A stretch of DNA of 17,987 bases from Hyphomicrobiales bacterium (GCA_016201085.1 JACQDO010000167.1:1-17987); one strand, 5' to 3'. Shown: positions 6,333 to 15,088, counted from the stretch's first letter. The notes: a model not told the origin generated them from the letters alone. Translations and numbers: made by a program.

Positions 6333-7550
6333 ATGTCCAATTCATCGCGCATGGTTATTGCGGCCGCGCTGTTGTGCAGCACACTGCCGGCCTGGAGCCA
6401 GGAACTGCCGGAGGGCAAGGGCAAGGAATTGGCGCTGGCCCATTGCAGCAGTTGCCACACATTGGTGAGCCGCGTCGGCGGCGGCTATACGCCGGAGGGC
6501 TGGCGCACCGTCATGCGCATGATGGCCAATCACGGCGTGGCCGTGCCGGCGGATCAGGTCGCCCCACTCACCGAATATCTCAGCAAGAATTTTCCGGTAA
6601 AGCCAAAGCCCGCCGGCGTGGTGATCGCGGGGCCCGCCACCATCGCGATCAAAGCTTGGCAAGTGGCGACGCCCGGCTCGCGCCCGCACGATCCGCTGGC
6701 GGCGCGCGACGGCTCGCTCTGGTACACCGGCCAGATGGCCAATGTGCTGGGCCGGCTCGATCCCAAGACCGGAAAGATCAAAGAATACAAGCTCAAGACC
6801 GCGCATTCGGGGCCGCATGGCCTTACCGAGGATAAAGACGGCAACATCTGGTACACCGGCAATACCGGATCGCTGATCGGCAAGCTCAATCCGAAGACGG
6901 GCGCCGTCACCGAATACAAGACGCCGGAGCCGGGCGACCCGCATACGCTGCTGTTCGATAAAAGCGGCATTCTGTGGTTCACCATGCAGAACGCCAACCG
7001 CATCGGCCGGCTCGATCCGAAGAGCGGCGAGATCAAGCTGCTGACGCCGCCGACGGCGAAGGCGCGCCCCTACGGCATGGCGTTCGATTCAAAAGGCACG
7101 CTGTTCGTCGTCGAGTTCGGCGCCAACAAGATCGCGAGCGTCGATCCCCAGACGCTGGCGATCCGCGAATACCCGTTGCCGGACGCGGCCTCGCGCCCGC
7201 GCCGCATCGCCATCACCGGCGACGATATCGTCTGGTATGCCGATTTCTCGCGCGGCTATCTCGGCCGTCTCGATCCGGCCACCGGCAAGGTGAGCGAGTG
7301 GCAGAGCCCGAGCGGGCCGAAGTCGCAGCCCTACGGCATTTCGGCGATCAACGACGTCATCTGGTTCAGCGAGTCCGGCCCGATCCCGAATACCGTGGTG
7401 CGCTTCGATCCCAAGACGGCGAAATTCCAGTCCTGGGCCATCCCGGGCGGCGGCTATATCGTGCGCAACACCTCGGTCACGCGCGACGGCAATTTCGTGC
7501 TGGCCAACAGCCTGATGAACAGCATCACGCTGGTTACCATCAAGAAGTGA
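6333..7550 (+). CDS. Periplasmic c-type cytochrome fused to Vgb-like seven-bladed beta-propeller
   Basis: The 405-residue protein has a signal peptide (cleavage near residue 23). A short cytochrome c domain follows, with the haem motif CSSCH at residues 38-42 and possible axial methionines at 61-64. The rest (about 115-405) is seven repeats of roughly 40 residues with the pattern WYT/WFT...GRLDPKTGKIKEY, the signature of the virginiamycin B lyase (Vgb)/SMP-30-like propeller superfamily. The ribosome-binding site AGGGAG lies five bases before the ATG. Such propellers include lyases and ligand- or metal-binding proteins. I do not infer streptogramin lyase activity. The haem suggests an electron-transfer role in the periplasm, perhaps an oxidation coupled to the propeller. 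The gene converges with the hydrolase at 7576-8601. Confidence 0.85.
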   Translation: MSNSSRMVIAAALLCSTLPAWSQELPEGKGKELALAHCSSCHTLVSRVGGGYTPEGWRTVMRMMANHGVAVPADQVAPLTEYLSKNFPVKPKPAGVVIAGPATIAIKAWQVATPGSRPHDPLAARDGSLWYTGQMANVLGRLDPKTGKIKEYKLKTAHSGPHGLTEDKDGNIWYTGNTGSLIGKLNPKTGAVTEYKTPEPGDPHTLLFDKSGILWFTMQNANRIGRLDPKSGEIKLLTPPTAKARPYGMAFDSKGTLFVVEFGANKIASVDPQTLAIREYPLPDAASRPRRIAITGDDIVWYADFSRGYLGRLDPATGKVSEWQSPSGPKSQPYGISAINDVIWFSESGPIPNTVVRFDPKTAKFQSWAIPGGGYIVRNTSVTRDGNFVLANSLMNSITLVTIKK

Positions 7551-7555
7551 GCCGT

Positions 7556-7582
7556 GGCATCGCGGCGCGCGCCGCTCATGCC
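7556..7582. terminator. Inverted repeat at convergent gene ends, possible bidirectional terminator
   Basis: GGCAT (7556-7560) and ATGCC (7578-7582) flank the palindrome GCGGCG-CG-CGCCGC (7562-7575). The structure fills the 25-base gap between the convergent stop codons. No U-tract follows on either strand, so intrinsic termination is uncertain. Confidence 0.35.
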
Positions 7583-8601
7583 GAAAGCGGCGCCGGCGCG
7601 GCGAGGAAATTGCGCAGCGCGTAATAAAGCAAATGCCGGTTCTTGCTGTAGCCCGCGCTGTGCGCGGTCTGCGGCAGGATCACGAACTGGCGGTCGCCGT
7701 TCGGCAGTTGCCGGTAGAAGTCGAGCAGATCGTCGTTGGTCGAATTGCCGTCGAACTGGCCGCGCAGCATCAGCACCGGCGACAAAATCTTTTTGGGGTC
7801 GACGATCGGCAGGTTTGCCGCCATATCGATATAGGTGCCGCTCGGAATCTGATCGCCGAATTTCATCTCGTCGGCAATGAGCGCCGCTGTCATCGCCGGG
7901 TCGTAATATTCCGGATGGCCGTCGCGCGTGAAGATCGAGCCGATCATGGCGGCGTCGCGCTTGCGGCGCGGGCTGGCGCGCAGTTCCTCGATCCGCTTGC
8001 GCCGCCGTTCGATCTCGGCCGCGCCGTTGCCCTTGTAGGTGAAGGCGCACAGCATCAGCCGTCCGACGTACTCGGGCTGTGCCTGCGCATAGGCGGCGGC
8101 GCGGATGCCGCCGGACGAGGTGCCGTAGAAATGCGCTTTTTGCTGTCCGGTTTCCTTCAGTACGACCGGTATCGCGGCCTTGAGATCCTCGACGCCGCTG
8201 GCCATGTCGGAATTGTTGCCGGAGGAGCCGGAGCGGCCGTAGCCGTCATGGTCCATGGTCCAGACGTCGTAGCCGTAGCGCGCCAGCACGTTCATCAGCG
8301 AGTATTCGCCCTTGCCGGGCACGCTAAGGTCATAGGAGGAGCGCGCCGAGTTCGACGAGCCGTGCACCAGGAACACGACCGGCAGCGCCGCCTCGCCCCG
8401 CTTGGGTGCGCCGACGCGCTTGCGCCACAGGTTGAGCTTCACCACGCCTTTATTGGTCCAATATTCCGCGCTCCATATGTTCGCGGCCGACGCCGGGGTT
8501 ACAATGCCGGACAAGAGCCCGGCGCCGGCGCCTACACCGGCGGCCTTAAGCAGGGTCCGGCGGGGCAGGGTGAGGGGCTCGGGATGCTTCGGTTTGTGCA
8601 T
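7576..8601 (-). CDS. Tat-exported alpha/beta hydrolase
   Basis: The 341-residue protein opens with a twin-arginine signal (PRRTLLKA at 13-20, hydrophobic core to about residue 37, cleavage near ASA|A). It then has an alpha/beta hydrolase fold. Visible elements are the oxyanion HGSSN (80-84), nucleophile elbow GTSSG with Ser162, Asp284 in RGQFDG and His314 in PQTAHSAG, a full Ser-Asp-His triad. Tat export implies folding in the cytoplasm before secretion, so the enzyme acts in the periplasm or outside. GGGAG lies ten bases before the ATG at 8601. The likely chemistry is ester or amide hydrolysis, but no substrate can be named. It converges with the cytochrome-propeller gene and diverges from the phosphate locus. 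Confidence 0.85.
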   Translation of the reverse strand: MHKPKHPEPLTLPRRTLLKAAGVGAGAGLLSGIVTPASAANIWSAEYWTNKGVVKLNLWRKRVGAPKRGEAALPVVFLVHGSSNSARSSYDLSVPGKGEYSLMNVLARYGYDVWTMDHDGYGRSGSSGNNSDMASGVEDLKAAIPVVLKETGQQKAHFYGTSSGGIRAAAYAQAQPEYVGRLMLCAFTYKGNGAAEIERRRKRIEELRASPRRKRDAAMIGSIFTRDGHPEYYDPAMTAALIADEMKFGDQIPSGTYIDMAANLPIVDPKKILSPVLMLRGQFDGNSTNDDLLDFYRQLPNGDRQFVILPQTAHSAGYSKNRHLLYYALRNFLAAPAPLSA

Positions 8602-8628
8602 GGCGCGTCATCTCCCTGGGGGCCCGGG

Positions 8629-8658
8629 ATTATGCGTCCCGGTTCGCTGCCACGTTAA
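8629..8658 (-). promoter_or_regulatory. Putative sigma-70 promoter of the Tat hydrolase gene
   Basis: On the minus strand TTAACG (8658-8653), an 18-base spacer and CATAAT (8634-8629) form a reasonable -35/-10 pair placed 28 bases before the start codon. A short hairpin CCGGGA/TCCCGG (8624-8629 and 8637-8642) overlaps the -10. No clear promoter for the gene at 8761 was found in the rest of 8602-8760, although a TTAACA lies at 8684-8689. Confidence 0.35.
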
Positions 8659-8760
8659 CGCCCATGGCCGATTTTGCGGCAGGTTAACACGCCAGTCCAC
8701 TCGCGCGAAGGTGTGAGTTCTGCTAGTGGGGTCGGCAAGCACTGCCGTGCCGGAGGAAAG

Positions 8761-9816
8761 ATGCTCAAGTCGTTGCGTGCCGTGGCACGTTTTTTCCAGA
8801 ACACGATCGGCTGGAATCGCATCGGCGTGCTGCTCAGCCTCACCATCATCGCCGTGGCGCTGGTGGTGCTGTATCGCATGCTGCGCGACATCAATGTCGA
8901 TGAGGTCATAAAGGCGCTGCGGGCGACCGGCTGGCATCATATCGGCGCCGCCGCCGCCTTCGTCGCCGCCGGCTATTTCACATTGACGTTCTACGATTTG
9001 TTCGCTTTGCGCACGATCGGGCGCGGCGAAATTCCCTATCGCGTCGCCGCACTGGCGGGTTTCACCAGTTATTCGATCGGCCACAATATCGGCGCCACCG
9101 TGTTCACCGGCGGCGCGGTGCGCTACCGCATTTATTCGGCCTATGGTCTTAACGCCGTCGAGGTGGCCAAGATCTGCTTCGTGGCGGGCTTAACCTTCTG
9201 GCTCGGCAATGCCACGGTGCTCGGCCTCGGCATCGCCTATCACCCGGAAGCCGCGGGATTGATCGATCAACTGCCACCCGCGTTCAACCGCGGCCTGGCG
9301 GTCGCGATCTTGGCCATTTTGGCCAGCTATGTCGGCTGGGTATGGAGCGCGCCGCGCGAGATCGGGCGTCGCGAATGGAACGTGCATTTGCCGAGCGGAC
9401 CGTCCACGCTGCTGCAGATCGGTATCGGCATTCTCGATCTCGCCAGCTGCGCGCTCGCCATGTACATGCTGCTGCCGTCCGAGCCGAATATCGGCTTCGT
9501 GACGCTGGCGGTGGTGTTCGTCTCGGCGACCCTGCTCGGTTTCGCCAGCCATGCGCCCGGCGGTCTCGGCGTGTTCGACGCCGCCATGCTGGTGGCCCTG
9601 TGGCAATTCGACAAGGAATCGGTGCTGGCCGGGCTGTTGCTGTTCCGCGTGCTCTATTATCTGGTGCCGTTCGCGTTTGCGCTGGTCATCCTGGGCGTGC
9701 GCGAAATATGGCTCAACATCCACGGCGCACGGCGCAAAGCGGAACTGACGGCGGTGACCTCGGTGACCGCGCCAATCCGTAGCGAGATCGAAGCCGAGAA
9801 AACCAACGCCCGTTAA
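8761..9816 (+). CDS. UPF0104/lysylphosphatidylglycerol synthase transmembrane-domain family protein
   Basis: This 351-residue polytopic membrane protein has about seven to eight hydrophobic segments. The first is IGVLLSLTIIAVALVVLY (21-38). It carries the family motifs HAPGGLGVFDA (264-274) and FRVLYYLVPF (295-304). It lacks the soluble aminoacyl-transferase domain of MprF, so only the membrane flippase-like part is present. Members are thought to move or handle lipids, but the function of stand-alone versions is not settled. The ATG at 8761 follows a strong GGAGGA ribosome-binding site at 8752-8757, so the upstream in-frame ATG at 8674 is not used. It ends three bases before phoR, so the two genes are very likely co-transcribed, and a link to phosphate control or membrane lipid change is possible. 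Confidence 0.85.
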   Translation: MLKSLRAVARFFQNTIGWNRIGVLLSLTIIAVALVVLYRMLRDINVDEVIKALRATGWHHIGAAAAFVAAGYFTLTFYDLFALRTIGRGEIPYRVAALAGFTSYSIGHNIGATVFTGGAVRYRIYSAYGLNAVEVAKICFVAGLTFWLGNATVLGLGIAYHPEAAGLIDQLPPAFNRGLAVAILAILASYVGWVWSAPREIGRREWNVHLPSGPSTLLQIGIGILDLASCALAMYMLLPSEPNIGFVTLAVVFVSATLLGFASHAPGGLGVFDAAMLVALWQFDKESVLAGLLLFRVLYYLVPFAFALVILGVREIWLNIHGARRKAELTAVTSVTAPIRSEIEAEKTNAR

Positions 9817-9819
9817 CCC

Positions 9820-11028
9820 ATGGCGACAGAAGAGCAACGTCGCGACAGTTGGCCGAACCGGCTGCGTGGTGCCGTGCGCGTATTGCTCGGTCGCACCGAT
9901 ATCGCCGCCGCAGCCGGCGGCGCGTTGCCGGCGATCGATCGTGCACGCACGCACCCGCAAGGCCCGCTGATCGAAGCGCTGATCGGCGGCCTGCCGGGTG
10001 CGGCGATCGTGCTCGACCGCGACGGCGGGGTGATCGCGTTCAACGAGATGGCGACCTCGATCGCGCCGGCCTTGCGTCGCGGCGAACCGGCGCTGATCGC
10101 CTTGCGCATGCCGGAGCTGGTCGACGCGATCCGCCGCGCCGGCAAGCGACGCGAGCCGCAGCGGGTGGAATTCATCGAGCGCGTGCCGCGCGACCGCTGG
10201 TTCGAGGCCTTCGTGACGCCGGTGCGGCTGGCCGCTGGCGGCGACGCTCACTCCGACATTCTATTGATGACGTTCAACGATCTCAGCCCGCTGCGCCAGG
10301 TCGAGGAAATGCGCGCCGACTTCGTCGCCAATGCCAGCCACGAACTGCGCACGCCGCTGGCCGCGCTGCTCGGCTTCGTCGAGACGTTACAGGGTCCCGC
10401 CAAGGACGATCCCATTGCGCGCGAAAAATTCCTTGCCATCATGCAGGGCCAGGCGACGCGCATGGCGCGGCTGATCGACGACCTGCTGTCTCTTTCCAGG
10501 ATCGAACTCAACGCGCACCTGCGGCCGAATACGCCGGTCGAGCTGGCGCCGATCGTGCGCCAGGTGGTCGACGGCTTGCAGACGCTGGCGCGCGACCGCA
10601 AGGTCGAGATCAAGGTGACGGTTCCGCCGGAGCCGTTGATCGTGCTCGGCGATCGCGATGAACTGGTGCGCGCGCTCGAGAACCTGGTGGAGAACGCGCT
10701 CAAATACGGCGCCGCTGGCAAGCGCGTCGACGTTACGTTGACGCGCGCGCAGACCCGCGCCGGCACGCCGGAGGCACGTATCGCCGTGCGCGATTTCGGT
10801 CCCGGCATCGCGCCCGAGCATTTGCCGCGGCTGACCGAGCGCTTCTACCGGGTCGACGTCGCCGACAGCCGTGCGCAGGGCGGCACCGGACTGGGCTTGG
10901 CGCTGGTCAAGCATGTGCTCAACCGGCATGGCGGCAGGCTCGCCATCGAGAGCACGCTGGGGCAGGGCGCAAGCTTCAACATGCAGTTGCCGTTACGCAC
11001 CGATAGTTCCGCCGCCTCCAGCGAATAG
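9820..11028 (+). CDS. phoR: Phosphate regulon sensor histidine kinase PhoR
   Basis: The 402-residue kinase has a PAS-like domain (about 50-137), a HisKA dimerisation domain with phosphoacceptor His174 in NASHELRTPL, and an HATPase domain. The latter shows N-box Asn292 in LENLVENALKYG, DFGPGI (325-330) and GGTGLGL (354-360). It autophosphorylates and transfers phosphate to PhoB. Identity rests on the domain order plus the adjacent pst-phoU-phoB genes. No transmembrane helix is evident in the N-terminal 50 residues, unlike E. coli PhoR, so it may be soluble or held at the membrane by partners. No ribosome-binding site is seen, and it starts three bases after the UPF0104 stop, so translational coupling is likely. 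Confidence 0.9.
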   Translation: MATEEQRRDSWPNRLRGAVRVLLGRTDIAAAAGGALPAIDRARTHPQGPLIEALIGGLPGAAIVLDRDGGVIAFNEMATSIAPALRRGEPALIALRMPELVDAIRRAGKRREPQRVEFIERVPRDRWFEAFVTPVRLAAGGDAHSDILLMTFNDLSPLRQVEEMRADFVANASHELRTPLAALLGFVETLQGPAKDDPIAREKFLAIMQGQATRMARLIDDLLSLSRIELNAHLRPNTPVELAPIVRQVVDGLQTLARDRKVEIKVTVPPEPLIVLGDRDELVRALENLVENALKYGAAGKRVDVTLTRAQTRAGTPEARIAVRDFGPGIAPEHLPRLTERFYRVDVADSRAQGGTGLGLALVKHVLNRHGGRLAIESTLGQGASFNMQLPLRTDSSAASSE

Positions 11029-11050
11029 TCATAAAAATCAGCGACTTATC

Positions 11051-11068
11051 CTGTCATGTGACTGTCAC
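11051..11068 (+). promoter_or_regulatory. Pho box (PhoB binding site) upstream of pstS
   Basis: The sequence CTGTCAT-GTGA-CTGTCAC is two 7-base direct repeats 11 bases apart and matches the PhoB consensus. A -10-like TATAGA at 11077-11082 sits at the spacing usual for PhoB promoters, where the second repeat replaces the -35. This places the transcript start near 11089 and makes pstSCAB-phoU-phoB a PhoB-activated operon. Confidence 0.93.
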
Positions 11069-11082
11069 CAAAGCTTTATAGA

Positions 11083-11275
11083 ACGGTGACATGCGACGCC
11101 TATGGCTAGCCCCGACTTCGGAACGTATCGCGCTCACGCAACAAAAAATCCGTCCGAAGCGCTGCATGGGAGTGCGTTTTTTAGAGCAACAGCGGCTGCC
11201 CGCCCGGCGGGCAATGGCGGGGTTTCGCGGGGATTGGCCCGCGGACGCCGATGGCCGCAAACATGGAGAGAGCCT
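11083..11275 (+). other. Long structured pstS leader
   Basis: If transcription starts near 11089, the pstS leader is about 185 bases. It contains A6 (11143-11148) and T6 (11177-11182) tracts. A weak hairpin AAGCGC/GCGTTT (11157-11162 and 11174-11179) is followed by three more T, and a stronger hairpin TGCCCG/CGGGCA lies at 11197-11213. A 62-codon reading frame from 11091 ends with TGA at 11277-11279, overlapping the pstS TTG as TTGA. Its composition does not look like a conserved protein. Confidence 0.4.
11085..11091 (-). promoter_or_regulatory. Inverted copy of the Pho half-site at the predicted start of transcription
   Basis: GGTGACA here is the exact inverted complement of TGTCACC at 11063-11069, with 15 bases between. 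It lies just after the -10 and over the expected transcription start. It could be a second, opposite-facing PhoB contact or an RNA/DNA dyad, and function is inference. Confidence 0.35.
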
Positions 11276-12313
11276 TTGAAACACTGGACCGCAGTCGCCG
11301 CCGCCGGCTTCATCGCCGCCGCCGCGCATCTTCCGGCCAATGCCGCCGACATCTCGGGTGCCGGCGCCACCTTCCCCTATCCAATCTACGCCAAATGGGC
11401 CGACGCCTACAAAAAGGAAACCGGTAACGGGCTGAACTATCAGTCGATCGGCTCCGGCGGCGGCATCAAGCAGATCACCAACAAGACCGTGACTTTTGGC
11501 GCCAGCGATGCGCCGCTCAAAGGTGAAGAACTCGACAAAATCGGCCTTGCTCAGTTCCCCGCGGTCATGGGTGGTATCGTGCCGGTGGTCAATCTCGATG
11601 GCATCAAGCCCGGCGAACTCACCATCGACGGTCCGACGCTGGCCAAGATCTTCCTCGGCGACATCAAGAAATGGGACGATCCAGCGATCAAGCAGCTCAA
11701 TCCCAGCGCCAAGCTGCCGAGCCAGGCAATCGCAGTTGTGCATCGTTCGGACGGCTCCGGCACCACGTATAACTTCGCCTATTACCTGGCGGACGTGAGC
11801 GCGGATTGGAAGTCGAAGGTCGGCGTCAATACCTCAGTACAGTGGCCGATGGGTATCGGCGCCAAGGGCAACGAAGGCGTCGCGCAAAACGTCGGCAACA
11901 CCAAGGGTTCGGTCGGTTACGTCGAGTACGCCTACGCACTGCAGAACAAGCTGACCTTCACCAAGATGATCAACAAGGCTGGCAAGACGGTAACGCCGAC
12001 CTCGGAAGCGTTCCAGGCGGCGGCGGCCAATGCCGACTGGAAATCGCAGCCAGGCTACGGCGTGATCCTCGCCAATCAGGCCGGCGAAAAATCCTGGCCG
12101 ATGACGGCGGCGACCTGGATCCTGGTCTACAAGCATCCGGCCGATCCGGCCGCCACCGCCGAAGCGCTTAAGTTCTTCGCCTGGGCCTACAAGAACGGCG
12201 GCAAGATGGCCGAGAGCCTCGACTATGTGCCGATGCCGGCCAACGTAGTCGCCGACATCGAGAAGTACTGGAAGGCCGAAATCAAAGACGCGAGCGGCAA
12301 GCCGGTGTTCTGA
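11276..12313 (+). CDS. pstS: Phosphate ABC transporter, periplasmic phosphate-binding protein PstS
   Basis: The 345-residue protein has a signal peptide (MKHWTAV..., cleavage near ANA|A, residues 23-24) and then the PstS opening [16 protein letters not shown]. Phosphate-binding signatures follow: [11 protein letters not shown] and [12 protein letters not shown]. It captures phosphate in the periplasm and passes it to PstCA. I place the start at TTG 11276 because GGAGAG lies five bases before it and it yields a standard signal peptide, whereas the in-frame ATG at 11102 would add 58 unrelated residues before it. It is the first gene after the Pho box, and a strong stem-loop separates it from pstC. 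Confidence 0.95.
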   Translation: MKHWTAVAAAGFIAAAAHLPANAADISGAGATFPYPIYAKWADAYKKETGNGLNYQSIGSGGGIKQITNKTVTFGASDAPLKGEELDKIGLAQFPAVMGGIVPVVNLDGIKPGELTIDGPTLAKIFLGDIKKWDDPAIKQLNPSAKLPSQAIAVVHRSDGSGTTYNFAYYLADVSADWKSKVGVNTSVQWPMGIGAKGNEGVAQNVGNTKGSVGYVEYAYALQNKLTFTKMINKAGKTVTPTSEAFQAAAANADWKSQPGYGVILANQAGEKSWPMTAATWILVYKHPADPAATAEALKFFAWAYKNGGKMAESLDYVPMPANVVADIEKYWKAEIKDASGKPVF

Positions 12314-12325
12314 TTTGACAGTTAC

Positions 12326-12368
12326 GGGGAAGGGCGCCGGCAAACATAGCTAGCTGGCGCCCTTTCCT
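12326..12368 (+). terminator. Strong intercistronic stem-loop between pstS and pstC
   Basis: GGGCGCC (12332-12338) pairs with GGCGCCC (12356-12362). The stem extends outwards through A-T, A-T, G-T and G-C pairs to 12326/12368, and inwards by about three pairs, giving roughly 15 bp. The T-rich part of the right arm is inside the stem, so it is probably a partial terminator or a 3' mRNA-stabilising structure. That would make more PstS than PstC/PstA from one transcript. Confidence 0.6.
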
Positions 12369-12417
12369 TGTCCACCGCCGCGTCATAGGCGGCTCGTGTT
12401 GCACTGGGAGGCGGCCC

Positions 12418-13413
12418 GTGGTTGATGTGGCGTTGCAGGGCGGTACTGTCCAGGTCGCAGTCCAGATGGATCGTGCCAAGGTTCTTCAGCGTTTGCGGTT
12501 GGGTGACGCGGCCTTCCGCCAAGTCACGCGCGCCGCCGCCATCGCCGTGCTCGTCATCCTCGGCGGCATCATCGTATCGCTGCTGCTTGGCGCCTGGCCG
12601 GCGCTGCGCACCTTCGGCATCGGCTTCCTGTACGAGGAATCCTGGAACCCGGTGACCGAGAAATTCGGCGCCATCGCGCCGATCTACGGCACCGTCGTCA
12701 CCTCGCTCATCGCCATGCTGATCGCGGTGCCGGTCGGGCTGTTCATCGCCCTGTTCCTCACCGAGCTTTGCCCGATGTGGCTGCGCCGCCCGATCGGCAT
12801 CGCCATCGAGCTGCTCGCCGGCATCCCCAGCATCATCTACGGCATCTGGGGCCTGTTCGTGTTCGCGCCGTTCCTGCAGCAATATGTGCAGCCGTTCCTG
12901 ATCGACATGTTCGGACCGATCCCGATCCTCTCGGACCTGTTCGCCGGCCCGCCCTACGGCATCGGCATCCTGACCGCCGGCCTGATCTTGGCCATCATGG
13001 TGCTGCCCTTCATCACCTCGATCTCGCGCGACGTATTCGAAGCGGTGCCGCCGGTGCTGAAAGAAGCCGCCTACGGTCTCGGCTGCACCACCTGGGAAGT
13101 GGCGCGCTTCGTGGTGCTGCCCTATGCCCGCGTCGGCGTGATCGGCGGCGTCATGCTGGGCTTGGGCCGCGCGCTCGGCGAGACCATGGCGGTGACCTTC
13201 GTCATCGGCAATGCGCACCGCATTTCCGGCTCGATCATGGCGCCGGGCACCACGATCTCGGCCACCATCGCCAACGAGTTCACCGAAGCGGTCGGCGATC
13301 TCTACACCTCGGCGCTGGTCGCGCTCGGCCTCATCCTGTTCGTCATCACCTTCATCGTGCTCGCCTTGGCGCGCCTGATGTTGATGCGGCTGAACGCACG
13401 GATCGGAACGTGA
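12418..13413 (+). CDS. pstC: Phosphate ABC transporter permease PstC
   Basis: The 331-residue inner-membrane permease has about six transmembrane helices starting with [20 protein letters not shown] (41-60). The ABC-permease EAA loop is visible at about 216-235 (KEAAYGLG...VVLPYA) and contacts the PstB ATPase. The family motif [12 protein letters not shown] is at about 248-259. It forms the membrane channel with PstA. Translation starts at GTG 12418, with GGGAGG six bases before it, 104 bases after pstS. It is followed two bases later by the ATG of pstA. Confidence 0.95.
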   Translation: MVDVALQGGTVQVAVQMDRAKVLQRLRLGDAAFRQVTRAAAIAVLVILGGIIVSLLLGAWPALRTFGIGFLYEESWNPVTEKFGAIAPIYGTVVTSLIAMLIAVPVGLFIALFLTELCPMWLRRPIGIAIELLAGIPSIIYGIWGLFVFAPFLQQYVQPFLIDMFGPIPILSDLFAGPPYGIGILTAGLILAIMVLPFITSISRDVFEAVPPVLKEAAYGLGCTTWEVARFVVLPYARVGVIGGVMLGLGRALGETMAVTFVIGNAHRISGSIMAPGTTISATIANEFTEAVGDLYTSALVALGLILFVITFIVLALARLMLMRLNARIGT

Positions 13414-13415
13414 CG

Positions 13416-14273
13416 ATGGCCGCGCGAACCGTCACCGCACTTTACGCACGTCGCCGCCTGCGCAACGGCCTGACGATGGGGCTCGCCTATGCGGCCACCG
13501 GATTTGGCCTGTCCTGGCTGGTGCTGATCCTGGGCGTGCTGCTGTATAACGGCTTCAGCGGCCTCTCGCTGGCGGTGTTCACCGAGATGACGCCGCCGCC
13601 CGGTGCTGCCGGCGGTCTGCTCAATCCGATCATGGGCAGCCTGGTGATGACGGCGATCGCGGTAGCGCTCGGCACCCCGCTCGGCATCCTCGCCGGCACC
13701 TACATGGCGGAATACGGCCGCTATGACAAATTGACCACGGTGGTGCGCTTCATCAACGACATCCTGCTCAGCGCGCCGTCGATCGTGATCGGCTTGTTCG
13801 TCTACGAGATCATGGTCGCCCGCATGGGGCATTTCTCCGGCTGGGCCGGCGCCGTCTCGCTCGCCGTGATCGTGGTGCCGGTGGTGGTGCGCACCACCGA
13901 GGACATGCTGATTCTCGTTCCCGACACGCTGCGCGAAGCCGCCGCCTCGATCGGCCTGCCGCGCGCGCTGATGATCGGCAAGATCGCCTATCGCGCCGCG
14001 CGCGCCGGCATGATCACCGGCGTGCTGCTGGCGGTCGCGCGTATTTCCGGGGAAACCGCGCCGTTGCTGTTCACCGCGCTCAACAATCAGTTCTGGAGCC
14101 TCGACATGAACGCTCCGGTCGCCAGCCTGCCGGTGGTCATCTTCCAGTTCGCGCTCAGTCCCTACAAGGACTGGCAGAGCCTGGCCTGGACCGGCGCGCT
14201 GATCATCACGCTGGCGGTGCTGACTCTGAGCATCATCGCCCGCGTCTTCGCGGCAAAGAGAAGATCGTCATGA
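13416..14273 (+). CDS. pstA: Phosphate ABC transporter permease PstA
   Basis: The 285-residue permease has about six membrane helices, the first at 28-44. The EAA loop is at about 174-190 ([11 protein letters not shown]) and the motif [11 protein letters not shown] at 208-218 is typical of PstA. It pairs with PstC to form the phosphate channel. ATG 13416 lies two bases after the pstC stop. An in-frame GTG at 13410 that overlaps that stop as GTGA is an alternative start adding two residues. The open frame continues upstream to 12768, but that part is antiparallel-frame noise inside pstC. The stop overlaps the pstB start as ATGA. Confidence 0.95.
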   Translation: MAARTVTALYARRRLRNGLTMGLAYAATGFGLSWLVLILGVLLYNGFSGLSLAVFTEMTPPPGAAGGLLNPIMGSLVMTAIAVALGTPLGILAGTYMAEYGRYDKLTTVVRFINDILLSAPSIVIGLFVYEIMVARMGHFSGWAGAVSLAVIVVPVVVRTTEDMLILVPDTLREAAASIGLPRALMIGKIAYRAARAGMITGVLLAVARISGETAPLLFTALNNQFWSLDMNAPVASLPVVIFQFALSPYKDWQSLAWTGALIITLAVLTLSIIARVFAAKRRSS

Positions 14274-15088
14274 GCAGCGTAACAGCTTACACGGTGCCGA
14301 CCGTCACCCCCGACCCCGCCAGCGGGGAAGAGCTGGAGCCGAAGGTTCTGGTGCAGAATCTGAATTTCTATTACGGCGACAATCGTGCGCTCAAAGACAT
14401 CAATGTGTCGCTGTTTAACGGCAAGGTGACCGCCTTCATCGGTCCGTCCGGTTGCGGCAAGTCGACGCTGCTGCGCGTGCTCAACCGGATGTACGACCTT
14501 TATCCGAACCAGCGCGCCGCCGGTCAGGTGACGCTCGATGGCGAGGACATTCTGTCGGCCGCGCAGGACCTCAATCTGCTGCGCGCCAAGGTCGGCATGG
14601 TGTTCCAGAAACCGACGCCGTTTCCGATGACAATCTACGAGAACATCGCCTTCGGCATCAGGCTGTACGAAAAACTGCCGAAATCGGAGCTCGACGGCCG
14701 CGTGCAGCACGCGCTGCAGCGCGCCGCCTTGTGGGACGAGGTCAAGGACAAGCTTGGGCAAAACGGCCTGTCGCTGTCGGGCGGCCAGCAGCAGCGCCTG
14801 TGCATCGCCCGCACGGTGGCGGTGCAGCCGGAGGTCATCCTGCTCGACGAGCCTTGTTCGGCGCTCGACCCGATCTCCACCGCCAAGATCGAGGAGCTGA
14901 TCGACGAATTGGCCGACGACTACACGCTGGTCATCGTCACGCACAACATGCAGCAGGCCGCGCGCGTCTCCGACTTCACCGCCTTCATGTATCTCGGCGA
15001 ACTGGTCGAGTTCGGCGAAACCTCGAATATCTTCACCACGCCCAGCGACCGCCGCACCCAGGACTACATCACCGGCCGCTTTGGCTAG
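14270..15088 (+). CDS. pstB: Phosphate ABC transporter ATP-binding protein PstB
   Basis: The 272-residue ATPase has all ABC motifs in order: Walker [10 protein letters not shown] (58-66), Q-loop Gln113 in VFQKPTPFP, signature LSGGQQQR (169-176), Walker B VILLDEP (189-195), the D-loop SALD and H-loop His225 in THNM. The segment [16 protein letters not shown] is characteristic of PstB. It drives import through PstCA and takes part in signalling to PhoR with PhoU. Its ATG overlaps the pstA stop by four bases, so translation is probably coupled. Confidence 0.97.
   Translation: MSSVTAYTVPTVTPDPASGEELEPKVLVQNLNFYYGDNRALKDINVSLFNGKVTAFIGPSGCGKSTLLRVLNRMYDLYPNQRAAGQVTLDGEDILSAAQDLNLLRAKVGMVFQKPTPFPMTIYENIAFGIRLYEKLPKSELDGRVQHALQRAALWDEVKDKLGQNGLSLSGGQQQRLCIARTVAVQPEVILLDEPCSALDPISTAKIEELIDELADDYTLVIVTHNMQQAARVSDFTAFMYLGELVEFGETSNIFTTPSDRRTQDYITGRFG

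Noticed and set aside
11102..11275. ATG start for pstS with 58 extra N-terminal residues
   Set aside because: The TTG at 11276 has a good ribosome-binding site and gives a standard signal peptide directly before [11 protein letters not shown]. The extension is not signal-like.
12768..13415. Upstream extension of the pstA frame, which would give a 501-residue protein
   Set aside because: The extra part is inside pstC in another frame and is Arg/His/Pro-rich. PstA proteins are about 285 residues.
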